A DNA stretch of 64,000 nt from Streptomyces chartreusis NRRL 3882 (lineage in GTDB: Bacteria > Actinomycetota > Actinomycetes > Streptomycetales > Streptomycetaceae). The notes beneath the pieces were generated by a model. The model was given only the letters and a program-made list of their open reading frames with translations. It ran no database searches and was not told the origin of the DNA. Location of the stretch: positions 6,824,001 through 6,888,000 of the forward strand of contig NZ_LT963352.1 in the NCBI RefSeq assembly GCF_900236475.1. The letters run 5' to 3'. Positions 26,577 through 36,650 of the stretch are shown here, piece by piece. The translations under genes were made by a program, and so were the position numbers. The number at the start of each line of letters is the position of its first letter. Positions within the stretch are counted from its first letter, which is position 1.

Positions 26577-27532
26577 ATGTGAACGAGCACGACGGGCAAG
26601 AAGAGCGAACCGGAGACGGAGCACAGGTGAGTACGGGCACGCCCAACGACAAGGCCGCAGTCCCGGACGCGGCCATCCCCGAGCTGGTGATCATCTCCGG
26701 CATGTCCGGGGCCGGCCGCTCGACGGCCGCGAAGTGTCTGGAGGACCTCGGCTGGTTCGTCGTCGACAACCTGCCGCCCGCGCTGATCCCCACCATGGTG
26801 GAGCTCGGCGCCCGCTCCCAGGGCAACGTGGCCCGGATCGCCGTCGTTGTCGACGTCCGCGGCCGCCGCTTCTTCGACAACCTCCGCGAGTCCCTCGCCG
26901 ACCTGGAGGCGAAGAACGTCACCCGCAGGATCGTCTTCCTGGAGTCCTCCGACGAGGCCCTGGTGCGCCGCTTCGAGTCGGTGCGCCGCCCGCACCCCCT
27001 CCAGGGCGACGGCCGGATCGTCGACGGCATCGCCGCCGAGCGCGAGCTGCTGCGCGAGCTGCGCGGCGACGCCGACCTGGTGATCGACACCTCCAGCCTC
27101 AACGTGCACGAGCTGCGGGCCAAGATGGACGCCCAGTTCGCCGGCGAGGAGGAGCCGGAGCTGCGGGCCACGGTCATGTCCTTCGGCTACAAGTACGGGC
27201 TGCCGGTCGACGCCGACCTGGTCGTCGACTGCCGCTTCCTGCCGAACCCGCACTGGGTCCCGGAGCTGCGCCCGTACACGGGCCTCAACGACGAGGTCTC
27301 CGGGTACGTCTTCAACCAGCCCGGCGCCAAGGAGTTCCTCGACCGCTACACGGAGCTCCTCCAGCTCGTCGCCACCGGCTACCGCCGGGAGGGCAAGCGC
27401 TACGTGACCATCGCCGTGGGCTGCACGGGCGGCAAGCACCGCTCGGTCGCCATGTCGGAGAAGCTCGCCGCCCGGCTCGCCGCCGAGGGCGTGGAGACGG
27501 TGGTCGTACACCGGGACATGGGACGCGAATGA
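26573..27532 (+). CDS. rapZ: RapZ-type nucleotide-binding protein (YvcJ family)
   Basis: A 319-residue protein. ATG 26573 overlaps the uvrC stop (ATGA); the in-frame GTG at 26579 has better spacing from AGGAG, so the true start may be two codons later. The N-terminal P-loop reads ISGMSGAGRST, with Arg in place of the usual Lys. GWFVVDNLPPALIPTM, FLESSDEALVRRFE, RRPHPLQGDG and the C-terminal GCTGGKHRSVAMSEKLA are diagnostic. In E. coli RapZ binds a cell-wall amino sugar and steers decay of small RNAs; in Firmicutes YvcJ binds nucleotides and affects competence. The role in Streptomyces is not known to me. It is coupled to yvcK by ATGA. Confidence 0.94.
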   Translation: MNVNEHDGQEERTGDGAQVSTGTPNDKAAVPDAAIPELVIISGMSGAGRSTAAKCLEDLGWFVVDNLPPALIPTMVELGARSQGNVARIAVVVDVRGRRFFDNLRESLADLEAKNVTRRIVFLESSDEALVRRFESVRRPHPLQGDGRIVDGIAAERELLRELRGDADLVIDTSSLNVHELRAKMDAQFAGEEEPELRATVMSFGYKYGLPVDADLVVDCRFLPNPHWVPELRPYTGLNDEVSGYVFNQPGAKEFLDRYTELLQLVATGYRREGKRYVTIAVGCTGGKHRSVAMSEKLAARLAAEGVETVVVHRDMGRE

Positions 27533-28608
27533 CACGACGTACTCCGCGGCTGAGCCGGCTGCGCCGGGTGGTGCCCGACGGCAGCACTGACGGAAGGGGC
27601 GGCCGGCCCGCCGAGGCCCGGGGCGGCAGACCCCGCCGCCGGGGCACCCAGCCCAAGGTCGTCGCCCTCGGCGGCGGCATGGGCCTGTCCGCCTCGCTCG
27701 CCGCCCTGCGCCGGATCACCGGCGACCTCACCGCCGTCGTGACCGTGGCCGACGACGGCGGCTCCAGCGGCCGGCTGCGCGACGAACTGGGCGTGCTGCC
27801 GCCCGGCGACCTGCGCAAGGCACTGGCCGCGCTCTGTGGTGACGACGACTGGGGCCAGACCTGGGCGCGCGTCATCCAGCACCGCTTCCAGTCCAAGGGC
27901 GAGCTGCACGAGCACGCGGTCGGCAATCTGCTGATCGTCGCCCTGTGGGAGCAGCTCGGCGACCACGTCCAGGCGCTCGACCTGGTCGGACGGCTGCTCG
28001 GCGCGCAGGGGCGCGTGCTGCCCATGTCCGCTGTCCCGCTGGAGCTCCAGGCCCTGGTCAAGGGCCACGACCCGGCCCGCCCGGACGAGGTGGACACGGT
28101 CCGTGGCCAGGCCACCGTCGCCCTCACCCCGGGCGAGGTGCAGTCCGTGCACGTCGTGCCGCACGACCCGCCGGCCGTGCCCGAGGCGGTCGAGGCCGTC
28201 CTGGACGCGGACTGGGTGGTGCTCGGCCCCGGCTCCTGGTTCTCCTCGGTCATCCCGCACCTGCTGGTACCCGAGCTGCTGGACGCGCTCACGCAGACCA
28301 AGGCCCGCCGGGTACTCTCCCTGAACCTCGCCCCGCAGCCCGGAGAAACCGAGGGCTTCTCCCCGCAGCGTCATTTGGAGGTTTTGGGACGACACGCCCC
28401 TAAACTCGCCCTGGACGTGGTGCTGGCCGACGAGGCCGCCGTGCCCGACCGTGACTCCCTGACCGATGCCGCCAAGCGGTTCGGGGCCGCGGTCGAGCTG
28501 GCGCCGGTGGCCCGGCCCGACGGGACCCCGAGGCATGACCCGGAGCTGTTGGCCGCCGCGTACGACCGTATTTTTCGGATGCATGGAAGGATCGGCCCAT
28601 GGCGATGA
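27529..28608 (+). CDS. yvcK: YvcK-family gluconeogenesis/cell-wall factor (CofD-like fold)
   Basis: A 359-residue protein starting at ATG 27529, overlapping the rapZ stop by 4 nt. After an Arg/Gly-rich N-terminal extension of about 40 residues, the CofD-like core starts: KVVALGGGMGLSASLAALRR, VADDGGSSGRLRDELGVLPPGDLRKAL, HAVGNLLIVALWEQLGD and LGPGSWFSSVIPHLLVPEL. In Bacillus and Mycobacterium the homologue binds UDP-sugars and is needed for normal wall synthesis on gluconeogenic carbon. It ends 10 nt inside whiA. Confidence 0.94.
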   Translation: MTRRTPRLSRLRRVVPDGSTDGRGGRPAEARGGRPRRRGTQPKVVALGGGMGLSASLAALRRITGDLTAVVTVADDGGSSGRLRDELGVLPPGDLRKALAALCGDDDWGQTWARVIQHRFQSKGELHEHAVGNLLIVALWEQLGDHVQALDLVGRLLGAQGRVLPMSAVPLELQALVKGHDPARPDEVDTVRGQATVALTPGEVQSVHVVPHDPPAVPEAVEAVLDADWVVLGPGSWFSSVIPHLLVPELLDALTQTKARRVLSLNLAPQPGETEGFSPQRHLEVLGRHAPKLALDVVLADEAAVPDRDSLTDAAKRFGAAVELAPVARPDGTPRHDPELLAAAYDRIFRMHGRIGPWR

Positions 28609-29588
28609 CGGCAGCGGTGAAGGACGAGATCTCCCGGCTCCCCGTCACCCGGACCTGCTGCAGAAAGGCGGAGGTCTCCGCCATTCTGCGGTTCGCCGGC
28701 GGCCTTCACCTGGTGAGCGGTCGGATCGTGATCGAGGCGGAGCTGGACACGGCGATGGCGGCCCGCCGCCTCAAGCGGGACATCCTGGAGATCTTCGGCC
28801 ACAGCTCGGAGCTGATCGTGATGGCACCGGGCGGGCTGCGCCGCGGCTCGCGCTACGTGGTGCGTGTCGTCGCGGGCGGTGACCAGCTGGCCCGCCAGAC
28901 CGGCCTGGTCGACGGGCGGGGCCGCCCGATCCGCGGCCTGCCCCCGCAGGTGGTCTCGGGGGCCACCTGTGACGCCGAGGCCGCCTGGCGGGGCGCCTTC
29001 CTGGCGCACGGCTCGCTCACCGAGCCCGGCCGCTCCTCCTCCCTGGAGGTGACCTGCCCGGGCCCCGAGGCCGCGCTCGCCCTGGTCGGGGCGGCCCGCC
29101 GCCTGTCGATCGCGGCCAAGGCCCGCGAGGTGCGCGGCGTGGACCGGGTCGTCGTCCGTGACGGCGACGCGATCGGTGCCCTGCTCACCCGCCTCGGCGC
29201 GCACGAGTCGGTGCTGGCCTGGGAGGAGCGCCGGATGCGCCGCGAGGTGCGGGCCACGGCGAACCGGCTGGCCAACTTCGACGACGCCAACCTGCGCCGC
29301 TCGGCCCGCGCGGCCGTCGCCGCCGGTGCCCGTGTGCAGCGGGCGCTGGAGATCCTCGGCGAGGACGTGCCCGAGCACCTCGCGGCGGCCGGCCGGCTGC
29401 GCATGGAGCACAAGCAGGCCTCCCTGGAGGAGCTGGGCGCGCTCGCCGACCCGCCGCTGACCAAGGACGCCGTCGCGGGCCGGATCCGCCGCCTGCTGGC
29501 CATGGCCGACAAGCGAGCCTCCGACCTGGGCATCCCGGGCACGGAGGCCAACCTCTCAGAGGAGCTGGCCGACAATCTCGTAGGCTGA
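28599..29588 (+). CDS. whiA: Sporulation regulator WhiA
   Basis: A 329-residue DNA-binding protein needed, in Streptomyces, to stop aerial growth and start sporulation septation together with WhiB. ATG 28599 (MAMTAAVKDEISRLP) overlaps yvcK by 10 nt; ATG 28605 is the alternative. The N-terminal half has the LAGLIDADG homing-endonuclease-like fold (TCCRKAEVSAILRFAGGLHL; WRGAFLAHGSLTEPG) without catalytic residues, and the last 90 residues hold the helix-turn-helix (HKQASLEELGALADPPLTKD, GRIRRLLAMAD). The match to the known S. coelicolor protein, as I remember it, is very close. It is the last gene of the four-gene operon; a hairpin follows. Confidence 0.98.
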   Translation: MAMTAAVKDEISRLPVTRTCCRKAEVSAILRFAGGLHLVSGRIVIEAELDTAMAARRLKRDILEIFGHSSELIVMAPGGLRRGSRYVVRVVAGGDQLARQTGLVDGRGRPIRGLPPQVVSGATCDAEAAWRGAFLAHGSLTEPGRSSSLEVTCPGPEAALALVGAARRLSIAAKAREVRGVDRVVVRDGDAIGALLTRLGAHESVLAWEERRMRREVRATANRLANFDDANLRRSARAAVAAGARVQRALEILGEDVPEHLAAAGRLRMEHKQASLEELGALADPPLTKDAVAGRIRRLLAMADKRASDLGIPGTEANLSEELADNLVG

Positions 29589-29607
29589 TCCCACAGCCCG
29601 TCAAGGA

Positions 29608-29648
29608 GCCGGTGCAGACCTCCACTTGGGTGGTCGGCGCCGGCTTTT
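29608..29648 (+). terminator. Terminator after whiA operon
   Basis: GCCGGTGCAGACC pairs with GGTCGGCGCCGGC with one mismatch and one wobble, followed by TTTT (29645-29648). It lies 19 nt after the whiA stop and is one of the few in the window with a U-run. Confidence 0.82.
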
Positions 29649-29739
29649 GCGTGTCGTTCGGGCACTCTTGACTCGATCATGGACTGTCATGAGCCTGGCA
29701 TCTGTTCGCTGCTGTGGCGAACCCACGCTAGGGGGGTTC

Positions 29740-32694
29740 ATGAGACGAAGAGCGAGATCGATCCTCGCTGTCGGCGCGCTCCTGATCGGCGGAGCGAGCA
29801 TCGCACCCATCGCCCAGGCACAACCGGACAGTTCACCCCCGTCCGACCCGGACGAAGTCAAGGTCTTCCGCGCCGACGTCACCCGCGAGCAGGTACCCCT
29901 GCTGCTCGCGGCCGGCCAGGACGGCCATGAACTCGGCGAGCAGGTGCCCGAGAAGGGCACGGCCACCATCGAGGTCTACCTGACCGACCAGCAGGCGAAG
30001 AAGCTGTCGAAGCAGGGCGTCGACCTCACCGAGCACGACCTCTCCACCAGGGCGGAAGCCCGCGTCGAGGACGCCGCCGAGGGCGTGTTCCGCCCGTACA
30101 GCGGCAAGGGCGGCCTCAAGGAGGAGATCCTCAGGACCGCGCAGGAGCACCCCGGCCTCACCAAGGTCGTCTCCATCGGCAAGACGGTCAGGGGCCAGGA
30201 CATCCTCGCGCTGAAGCTCACCAAGGGCGCGAAGCGGACGAAGGACGGCTCCAAGCCCTCGGTCCTCTACCTGTCCAACCAGCACGCCCGCGAGTGGATC
30301 ACGCCGGAGATGACCCGGCGCCTGATGCACCACTACCTGGACAACTACAACAAGGACCGGCGCGTCAAGAAGATCGTCGACTCCACCGAACTGTGGTTCG
30401 TCCTCTCGGCCAACCCCGACGGCTACGACCACACCCACGCCGGTGACGCCAACCGCCTGTGGCGCAAGAACCTGCGGGACGTCAACGGCGACGGCACCAT
30501 CGGCACCGGCGACGGCGTCGACCTCAACCGCAACTTCGCCTACAAGTGGGGCTACGACGACGAGGGTTCGTCCCCCAACCCCGCCAGCGAGACCTACCGC
30601 GGCGCCGGTCCGGGCTCCGAGCCGGAGACCAAGGCCCTGGACGCCTTCGAGAGGCGGATCGGCTTCACGTACGGAATCAACTACCACTCCGCCGCCGAAC
30701 TCCTCCTCTACGGAGTCGGCTGGCAGGTGGCCACGCCCACCCCGGACGACGTCCTGTACGAGGCACTCGCCGGTACGCCGGAGAACTCCGCGATCCCCGG
30801 CTACCACCCGCAGCTCTCGTCCGAGCTGTACACCACCAACGGCGAAGCCGACGGCCACGCGGCGAACGTCAACGGCATGGCGATGTTCACGCCCGAGATG
30901 TCGACCTGTCAGTCCGCCTCCAACGCCGACCCGGACGACGAGTGGAAGGCGTCCGACTGCCGGTCGATCTTCACCTTCCCGGACGACGAGAAGCTGATCC
31001 AGCAGGAGTTCGCCAAGAACGTCCCGTTCGCGCTCTCCGTCGCGGAGTCCGCCGCCCACCCCGACCGGCCGTCCTCGTCGGTCGGACTGAGCGCCGCCGA
31101 CTTCACCCCGGCCGCGTTCCCGGTGTCGTACTCCCGCGGCGCCGACCAGGAGGTCTCCGTCGTCGCACGCAGGTCGCTGCGCGACAAGGAGCTGAAGTAC
31201 CGCGTCAACGGCGGCCGCACCGAGGACATGACGCTCAAGCCCTGGAAGGGCGGCGAGACCTACGGCGGTGAGGACAACCTCTACTTCGACGAGTACCGGG
31301 CCAAGGTCAAGGACGGCGACCCCGGCGACAAGGTCGAGGTGTGGTTCACCGGGGAGACGAGGAACGGCAAGAAGGTCTCCAGCGAGCGCTTCACCTACAC
31401 CGTCGCCCAGCGGCCCAAGGCGGACACCCTCGTCGTCGCCGAGGAGGGCGCGGCCGCCACGCAGGCACAGAAGTACGTGGACGCCCTCAAGGCCAACGGC
31501 CGCAAGGCGCTCGTCTGGGACGTCGCCGAGCGGGGCGCGCCGGACGCGCTGGGCGTGCTGAGCCACTTCGACACCGTCGTCCACTACACGGGTGCGAGCG
31601 TCCCCGGCAACGCCACCCAGATCCAGCTGCGCGCCTTCCTCAACGAGGGCGGCAGGCTGATCGAGGCCGGTGAGCAGGCCGGCGGCAGCGTCGACCTCGG
31701 CGGCGGCGCGCTCTCGGACGACTTCAGTCAGTACTACCTGGGCGCCTACAGCCGTACCTCGGCCGCCGGAGCCACCGGTTTCACCGGCTCCGGCGAGCTG
31801 GGCGGTTTCTCGGGCCCGCTCGCCGCCGCGCCCGGCAACCCCCTGGACAAGGCGGGCCGGTACGGCGTCACCTCCGACGAACTGCCCGCCGACGAGTTCC
31901 CGCAGTTCGCGAGCAAGGGCGCCGGACAGTTCGCCGGCGCGGTCAACCCGTTCGGCCCGTACGCGGGCTCCTGGATGGCCGCCGCCGTCCACACCGACGA
32001 CGCCTACAAGCGCCTCACCCGCACCGTGGACCTCACCGGCGTCGCCGCGGCCGACAAGCCCACCCTGCGCACCCAGCTGATGTGGGACACCGAGCCCGGC
32101 TACGACAACGTCCTGGTCGAGGCCCACACCGCGGGCGCCGACGACTGGACGACCCTGCCCGAGGCGGGCGGCGCCACCAAGACCGCCGTTCCGGCCGAGT
32201 GCGGGGGCGGCTTCTACGTCCGTGAGCACCCCTGGCTGAAGCACTACCTGACCCTGTCGGACGACGGCTGCACCGCGACCGGCAGCACCGGGTCGTGGAA
32301 CAGCCTCACCGGCGCCTCCGGCGGCTGGCAGCGGGTGGACTTCGACCTGAGCGCGTACGCCGGCAAGACGGTCGAGGTCTCGATCAGCTACGTCACCGAC
32401 CCGGGCACCGGCGGGCACGGCGTCCTCGCCGACGACGCCTCGCTGGTCGTCGGCGGCACGGCGAAGGAGACCGAGGGCTTCGAGACCTCGCTCGGCGCCT
32501 GGAAGGCCGCCGGACCGCCCGCGGGCAGCCCGGCCGTCCTCAAGGACTGGTCCCGCACCGGGGCCCTGTTCCAGACCCACGGCGCGGTCACCACGGACGA
32601 CACCGTGCTGCTGGGCTTCGGCCTGGAGCACGTCGCCACCGCGGCCGACCGGGCGGCACTGATGAGAAAGGCACTCGCCTCCCTCGACGTGTGA
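29740..32694 (+). CDS. Secreted zinc carboxypeptidase, M14 family
   Basis: A 984-residue exported protein. ATG 29740 begins a clear Sec signal (MRRRARSILAVGALLIGG, cleavage after AQA near residue 29) with GGGGGG upstream. A propeptide-like region follows (about 30-120), then the M14 catalytic domain: NQHAREWITPE (His and Glu zinc ligands), RNFAYKWGYDDEG, INYHSAAELLLYG (third ligand His) and the catalytic Glu in MFTPEMSTC. Past about residue 430 the protein has beta-rich repeats and a large C-terminal region ending in a jelly-roll-like module (GYDNVLVEAHTAGADDWTTL; GGWQRVDFDLSAYAGKTVEV), typical of the immune inhibitor A-like accessory domains. It should trim C-terminal residues from extracellular proteins. 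It is monocistronic. Confidence 0.93.
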   Translation: MRRRARSILAVGALLIGGASIAPIAQAQPDSSPPSDPDEVKVFRADVTREQVPLLLAAGQDGHELGEQVPEKGTATIEVYLTDQQAKKLSKQGVDLTEHDLSTRAEARVEDAAEGVFRPYSGKGGLKEEILRTAQEHPGLTKVVSIGKTVRGQDILALKLTKGAKRTKDGSKPSVLYLSNQHAREWITPEMTRRLMHHYLDNYNKDRRVKKIVDSTELWFVLSANPDGYDHTHAGDANRLWRKNLRDVNGDGTIGTGDGVDLNRNFAYKWGYDDEGSSPNPASETYRGAGPGSEPETKALDAFERRIGFTYGINYHSAAELLLYGVGWQVATPTPDDVLYEALAGTPENSAIPGYHPQLSSELYTTNGEADGHAANVNGMAMFTPEMSTCQSASNADPDDEWKASDCRSIFTFPDDEKLIQQEFAKNVPFALSVAESAAHPDRPSSSVGLSAADFTPAAFPVSYSRGADQEVSVVARRSLRDKELKYRVNGGRTEDMTLKPWKGGETYGGEDNLYFDEYRAKVKDGDPGDKVEVWFTGETRNGKKVSSERFTYTVAQRPKADTLVVAEEGAAATQAQKYVDALKANGRKALVWDVAERGAPDALGVLSHFDTVVHYTGASVPGNATQIQLRAFLNEGGRLIEAGEQAGGSVDLGGGALSDDFSQYYLGAYSRTSAAGATGFTGSGELGGFSGPLAAAPGNPLDKAGRYGVTSDELPADEFPQFASKGAGQFAGAVNPFGPYAGSWMAAAVHTDDAYKRLTRTVDLTGVAAADKPTLRTQLMWDTEPGYDNVLVEAHTAGADDWTTLPEAGGATKTAVPAECGGGFYVREHPWLKHYLTLSDDGCTATGSTGSWNSLTGASGGWQRVDFDLSAYAGKTVEVSISYVTDPGTGGHGVLADDASLVVGGTAKETEGFETSLGAWKAAGPPAGSPAVLKDWSRTGALFQTHGAVTTDDTVLLGFGLEHVATAADRAALMRKALASLDV

Positions 32695-32799
32695 CGGCGG
32701 ACATGGGACCGCAGACGTGTGACCCCACAGGAGCTGGGAACTCTCCGTCAACAGGCACCACACCGAGTAGCGAAATCGAGTGATCTCGCTCTCGGTGAC

Positions 32800-32837
32800 G
32801 GGCGGTCCGTACCCCTACTGGCGGGTACGGACCGCCC
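32800..32837 (+). terminator. Terminator after the M14 peptidase gene
   Basis: A 15-bp perfect stem, GGGCGGTCCGTACCC and GGGTACGGACCGCCC, around CCTACTGGC. A second smaller hairpin (CACCGAG...CTCGGTG, 32761-32797) lies just before it. Confidence 0.85.
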
Positions 32838-32965
32838 TGCCGTGTATGGGGCATCTGGATGTCACCACCGCAGCCTCAGGGAGGTAGGGTCGTAGGCGGT
32901 CGGGGACATCCCAAACAGAGCTCGCCGGCTCTTCATGGCCGGCGTACCAACGAGGAGATCGGTTC

Positions 32966-33973
<1,008 letters not shown>

Positions 33974-34002
33974 TCCACAGAGCAGGCACGTCCATGTGAG
34001 AG

Positions 34003-34042
34003 CAGGGCTCGGGCAGCGCGAGAATGCGCTGTCCGAGCCCTG
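34003..34042 (+). terminator. Terminator/attenuator between gap and pgk
   Basis: A 17-bp stem, CAGGGCTCGGGCAGCGC and GCGCTGTCCGAGCCCTG, with one wobble, around a 6-nt loop. It lies 29 nt after the gap stop. Confidence 0.8.
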
Positions 34043-34115
34043 ACTCACGTACAGATCAGAGCTGTTCGATCACGAGCGCTTACGAGCGATCACGAGCTCT
34101 TTCAGGAGTCCCCTC

Positions 34116-35327
34116 ATGAAGACGATCGACGAACTCCTCTCCGAAGGGGTCGCCGGCCGGCGGGTCTTCGTCCGCGCCGACCTGAACGTGCCGCTGGACG
34201 GCACCACGATCACCGACGACGGCCGGATCCGCGCCGTGCTGCCCACGGTCAAGGCCCTCGCCGACGCGGGCGCCCGGGTGGTCGTCGCCTCGCACCTGGG
34301 CCGCCCCAAGGGCGCCCCGGACCCGGCCTTCTCCCTCGGCCCGGCCGCCGCGCGCCTCGGTGAACTCCTCGGCGCGGACGTCCGGTTCGCCACCGACACG
34401 GTCGGCGAGTCCGCCCGGGCCACCGTCGCCGCCCTCGCCGACGGCCAGGTCGCGGTCGTCGAGAACCTGCGCTTCAACGCCGGTGAGACCAGCAAGGACG
34501 ACGCCGAGCGCGGTGCCTTCGCCGACCAGCTCGCCGCCCTCGCGGACCTCTACGTCGGCGACGGCTTCGGCGCCGTGCACCGCAAGCACGCCTCCGTCTA
34601 CGACCTCCGGGCCCGGCTGCCGCACGCCGCCGGCTACCTCATCGCCAAGGAGGTCGCCGTCCTGAAGAAGCTGACGGACGACCTCCAGCGGCCCTACGTC
34701 GTCGCGCTCGGCGGCGCCAAGGTCTCGGACAAGCTCGCCGTCATCGACCAGCTGCTCGGCAAGGCCGACCGCATCCTCATCGGCGGCGGCATGGCCTACA
34801 CCTTCCTCAAGGCCAAGGGCTACGAGGTCGGCAAGTCCCTCCTCCAGGAGGACCAGGTCCCGGCCGTCCAGGAGTACATCGAGCGGGCCGAGAAGACCGG
34901 CGTCGAGCTGGTCCTGCCCGTCGACGCCCTGGTCGCGACCGAGTTCCCGGACCTGAAGACCAAGGCCCCGGCCAACCCCACGACCGTCGCCGCGGATGCC
35001 ATCCCGGCCGACCAGGAGGGCCTGGACATCGGGCCCGAGACCTGCAAGCTGTACGCGTCCAAGCTCGCCGACGCCGCCACCGTCTTCTGGAACGGACCCA
35101 TGGGCGTCTTCGAGCACCCCGACTACGCCGAGGGCACCAAGGCGGTCGCCCAGGCCCTCGTCGAATCCCAGGGCTTCACCGTGGTCGGTGGCGGCGACTC
35201 CGCCGCCGCCGTGCGCACCCTGGGCTTCGACGAGACGGCATTCGGCCACATCTCGACCGGTGGCGGCGCCTCCCTCGAATACCTCGAGGGCAAGACGCTC
35301 CCCGGCCTCGCCGCACTGGAGGACTGA
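34116..35327 (+). CDS. pgk: Phosphoglycerate kinase
   Basis: A 403-residue monomer, the usual length, that transfers phosphate from 1,3-bisphosphoglycerate to ADP. ATG 34116 has CAGGAG 9 nt upstream. RVFVRADLNVPLDG and VVASHLGRPKGAPD bind 3-phosphoglycerate, VALGGAKVSDKLAVI and IGGGMAYTFL are in the hinge and C-terminal domain, FWNGPMGVFE and VVGGGDSAAAV bind nucleotide. It is followed by tpiA after 6 nt, so the two are cotranscribed and probably coupled. Confidence 0.98.
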   Translation: MKTIDELLSEGVAGRRVFVRADLNVPLDGTTITDDGRIRAVLPTVKALADAGARVVVASHLGRPKGAPDPAFSLGPAAARLGELLGADVRFATDTVGESARATVAALADGQVAVVENLRFNAGETSKDDAERGAFADQLAALADLYVGDGFGAVHRKHASVYDLRARLPHAAGYLIAKEVAVLKKLTDDLQRPYVVALGGAKVSDKLAVIDQLLGKADRILIGGGMAYTFLKAKGYEVGKSLLQEDQVPAVQEYIERAEKTGVELVLPVDALVATEFPDLKTKAPANPTTVAADAIPADQEGLDIGPETCKLYASKLADAATVFWNGPMGVFEHPDYAEGTKAVAQALVESQGFTVVGGGDSAAAVRTLGFDETAFGHISTGGGASLEYLEGKTLPGLAALED

Positions 35328-35333
35328 CCCCTT

Positions 35334-36110
35334 ATGAGCACGCGCACGCCGCTGATGGCGGGCAACTGGAAGATGAACCTCAACCACCTCGAGGCCATCG
35401 CCCACGTCCAGAAGCTCGCCTTCGCCCTGGCCGACAAGGACTACGAGGCCGTCGAGGTCGCCGTCCTGCCGCCCTTCACCGACCTGCGCTCCGTACAGAC
35501 CCTGGTCGACGGCGACAAGCTCAAGATCAAGTACGGCGCCCAGGACATCTCGGCACACGACGGCGGTGCCTTCACCGGCGAGATCTCCGGCCCCATGCTG
35601 GCCAAGCTGAAGTGCACCTTCGTCGCCATCGGCCACAGCGAGCGCCGCCAGTACCACGCCGAGACCGACGAGCTGGTGAACGCCAAGGTCAAGGCCGCCT
35701 ACAAGCACGGCCTGACCCCCATCCTGTGCGTCGGCGAGGAGCTGGAGGTCCGTGAGGCGGGCAACCACGTCTCCCACACCCTCGCCCAGGTCGAGGGCGG
35801 TCTGAAGGACCTCCCCGCCGAGCAGGCCGAGACCATCGTGATCGCCTACGAGCCCGTCTGGGCCATCGGCACCGGCAAGGTCTGCGGTGCCGAGGACGCC
35901 CAGGAGGTCTGCGCGGCGATCCGCGGCAAGATCGCCGAGCTGTACTCGCAGGAGCTGGCCGACAAGGTCCGCATCCAGTACGGCGGCTCCGTGAAGTCCG
36001 GCAACGTCGCCGAGATCATGGCCCAGGCCGACATCGACGGCGCGCTGGTCGGCGGCGCCTCTCTGGACGCCGACGAGTTCGTCAAGATCGTGCGCTTCCG
36101 CGACCAGTGA
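35334..36110 (+). CDS. tpiA: Triosephosphate isomerase
   Basis: A 258-residue TIM-barrel enzyme that interconverts dihydroxyacetone phosphate and glyceraldehyde 3-phosphate. Active-site residues are all visible: Lys in AGNWKMNLNH, His in VAIGHSERRQYH, and Glu in IAYEPVWAIGTGK; the phosphate-binding loop is QYGGSVKSGNV followed by VGGASLDADEF. It follows pgk by 6 nt. A strong hairpin between it and secG suggests partial termination. Confidence 0.98.
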   Translation: MSTRTPLMAGNWKMNLNHLEAIAHVQKLAFALADKDYEAVEVAVLPPFTDLRSVQTLVDGDKLKIKYGAQDISAHDGGAFTGEISGPMLAKLKCTFVAIGHSERRQYHAETDELVNAKVKAAYKHGLTPILCVGEELEVREAGNHVSHTLAQVEGGLKDLPAEQAETIVIAYEPVWAIGTGKVCGAEDAQEVCAAIRGKIAELYSQELADKVRIQYGGSVKSGNVAEIMAQADIDGALVGGASLDADEFVKIVRFRDQ

Positions 36111-36141
36111 GTAGGCCCTAGCGGCGATCCGTCGTACCCTT

Positions 36142-36170
36142 GCGGGGTCCAGCACTGTGCTGGGCCCCGC
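36142..36170 (+). terminator. Terminator between tpiA and secG
   Basis: A 14-bp stem, GCGGGGTCCAGCAC and GTGCTGGGCCCCGC, with one wobble pair and a one-base loop region, 31 nt after the tpiA stop. Confidence 0.75.
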
Positions 36171-36205
36171 GTCGTCCATCCGAATCCGAGGAAGTTGGTC
36201 CAGCC

Positions 36206-36442
36206 GTGGTTTTGGGGTTCTCGATCGCCCTGATCGTCTTCAGCCTGCTGATGATGCTGCTGGTGCTGATGCACAAGGGCAAGGGCGGCGGCCTCTCCGA
36301 CATGTTCGGCGGCGGCATGCAGTCCTCCGTCGGCGGCTCCTCGGTCGCCGAACGCAACCTCGACCGGATCACCGTCGTGGTCGGTCTGCTCTGGTTCGCG
36401 TGCATTGTCGTGCTCGGCATCCTGATGAAGGTGAACAACTGA
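36206..36442 (+). CDS. secG: Preprotein translocase subunit SecG
   Basis: A 78-residue membrane protein starting at GTG 36206, with GAGGAAG 11 nt upstream; earlier starts run through the hairpin. It has two hydrophobic segments (VVLGFSIALIVFSLLMMLLV and ITVVVGLLWFACIVVLGIL) joined by the conserved SecG loop HKGKGGGLSDMFGGG. SecG assists SecYEG during protein export. Its place after tpiA is conserved in many bacteria. Confidence 0.95.
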   Translation: MVLGFSIALIVFSLLMMLLVLMHKGKGGGLSDMFGGGMQSSVGGSSVAERNLDRITVVVGLLWFACIVVLGILMKVNN

Positions 36443-36468
36443 CCGACGCGCATCGCGCACGCAATACG

Positions 36469-36580
36469 TACGTAAGGCCCCATGTTCGGTACGCGCGGCA
36501 AAGCGCGGCCTATCATGGGGCTTGCGTCTAGGTGTGAGGGTTGTAACTCCAATCACTGGACGCGCGTTGGGCCTTACGTA
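36469..36580 (+). promoter_or_regulatory. Nested inverted repeats upstream of the RbpA-like gene
   Basis: TACGTAAGGCCC (36469-36480) and GGGCCTTACGTA (36569-36580) are perfect 12-bp complements 88 bp apart. Within them GCCCCATG (36477-36484) and CATGGGGC (36514-36521) form a separate hairpin around a GCGCGGCAAAGCGCGG stem. The two folds share bases 36477-36480, so they exclude each other. This could be a secG terminator that also acts as a leader switch, or an operator pair. Confidence 0.5.
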
Positions 36581-36650
36581 GACTGAGGCGCTCGCAGCGA
36601 AGCGGAACGCCGACTCGCTTCGCGGCACCATCACGCAGGGAGTTACGACC

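Noticed and set aside
22599..26624. 1341-codon reverse frame across uvrC and upstream genes
   Set aside because: It spans several real genes and non-coding DNA, with Gly/Arg/Ala-rich sequence. It is an artefact of high GC.
29833..32763. 976-codon reverse frame opposite the M14 peptidase
   Set aside because: Shadow frame; the forward gene has a signal peptide and complete zinc motifs.
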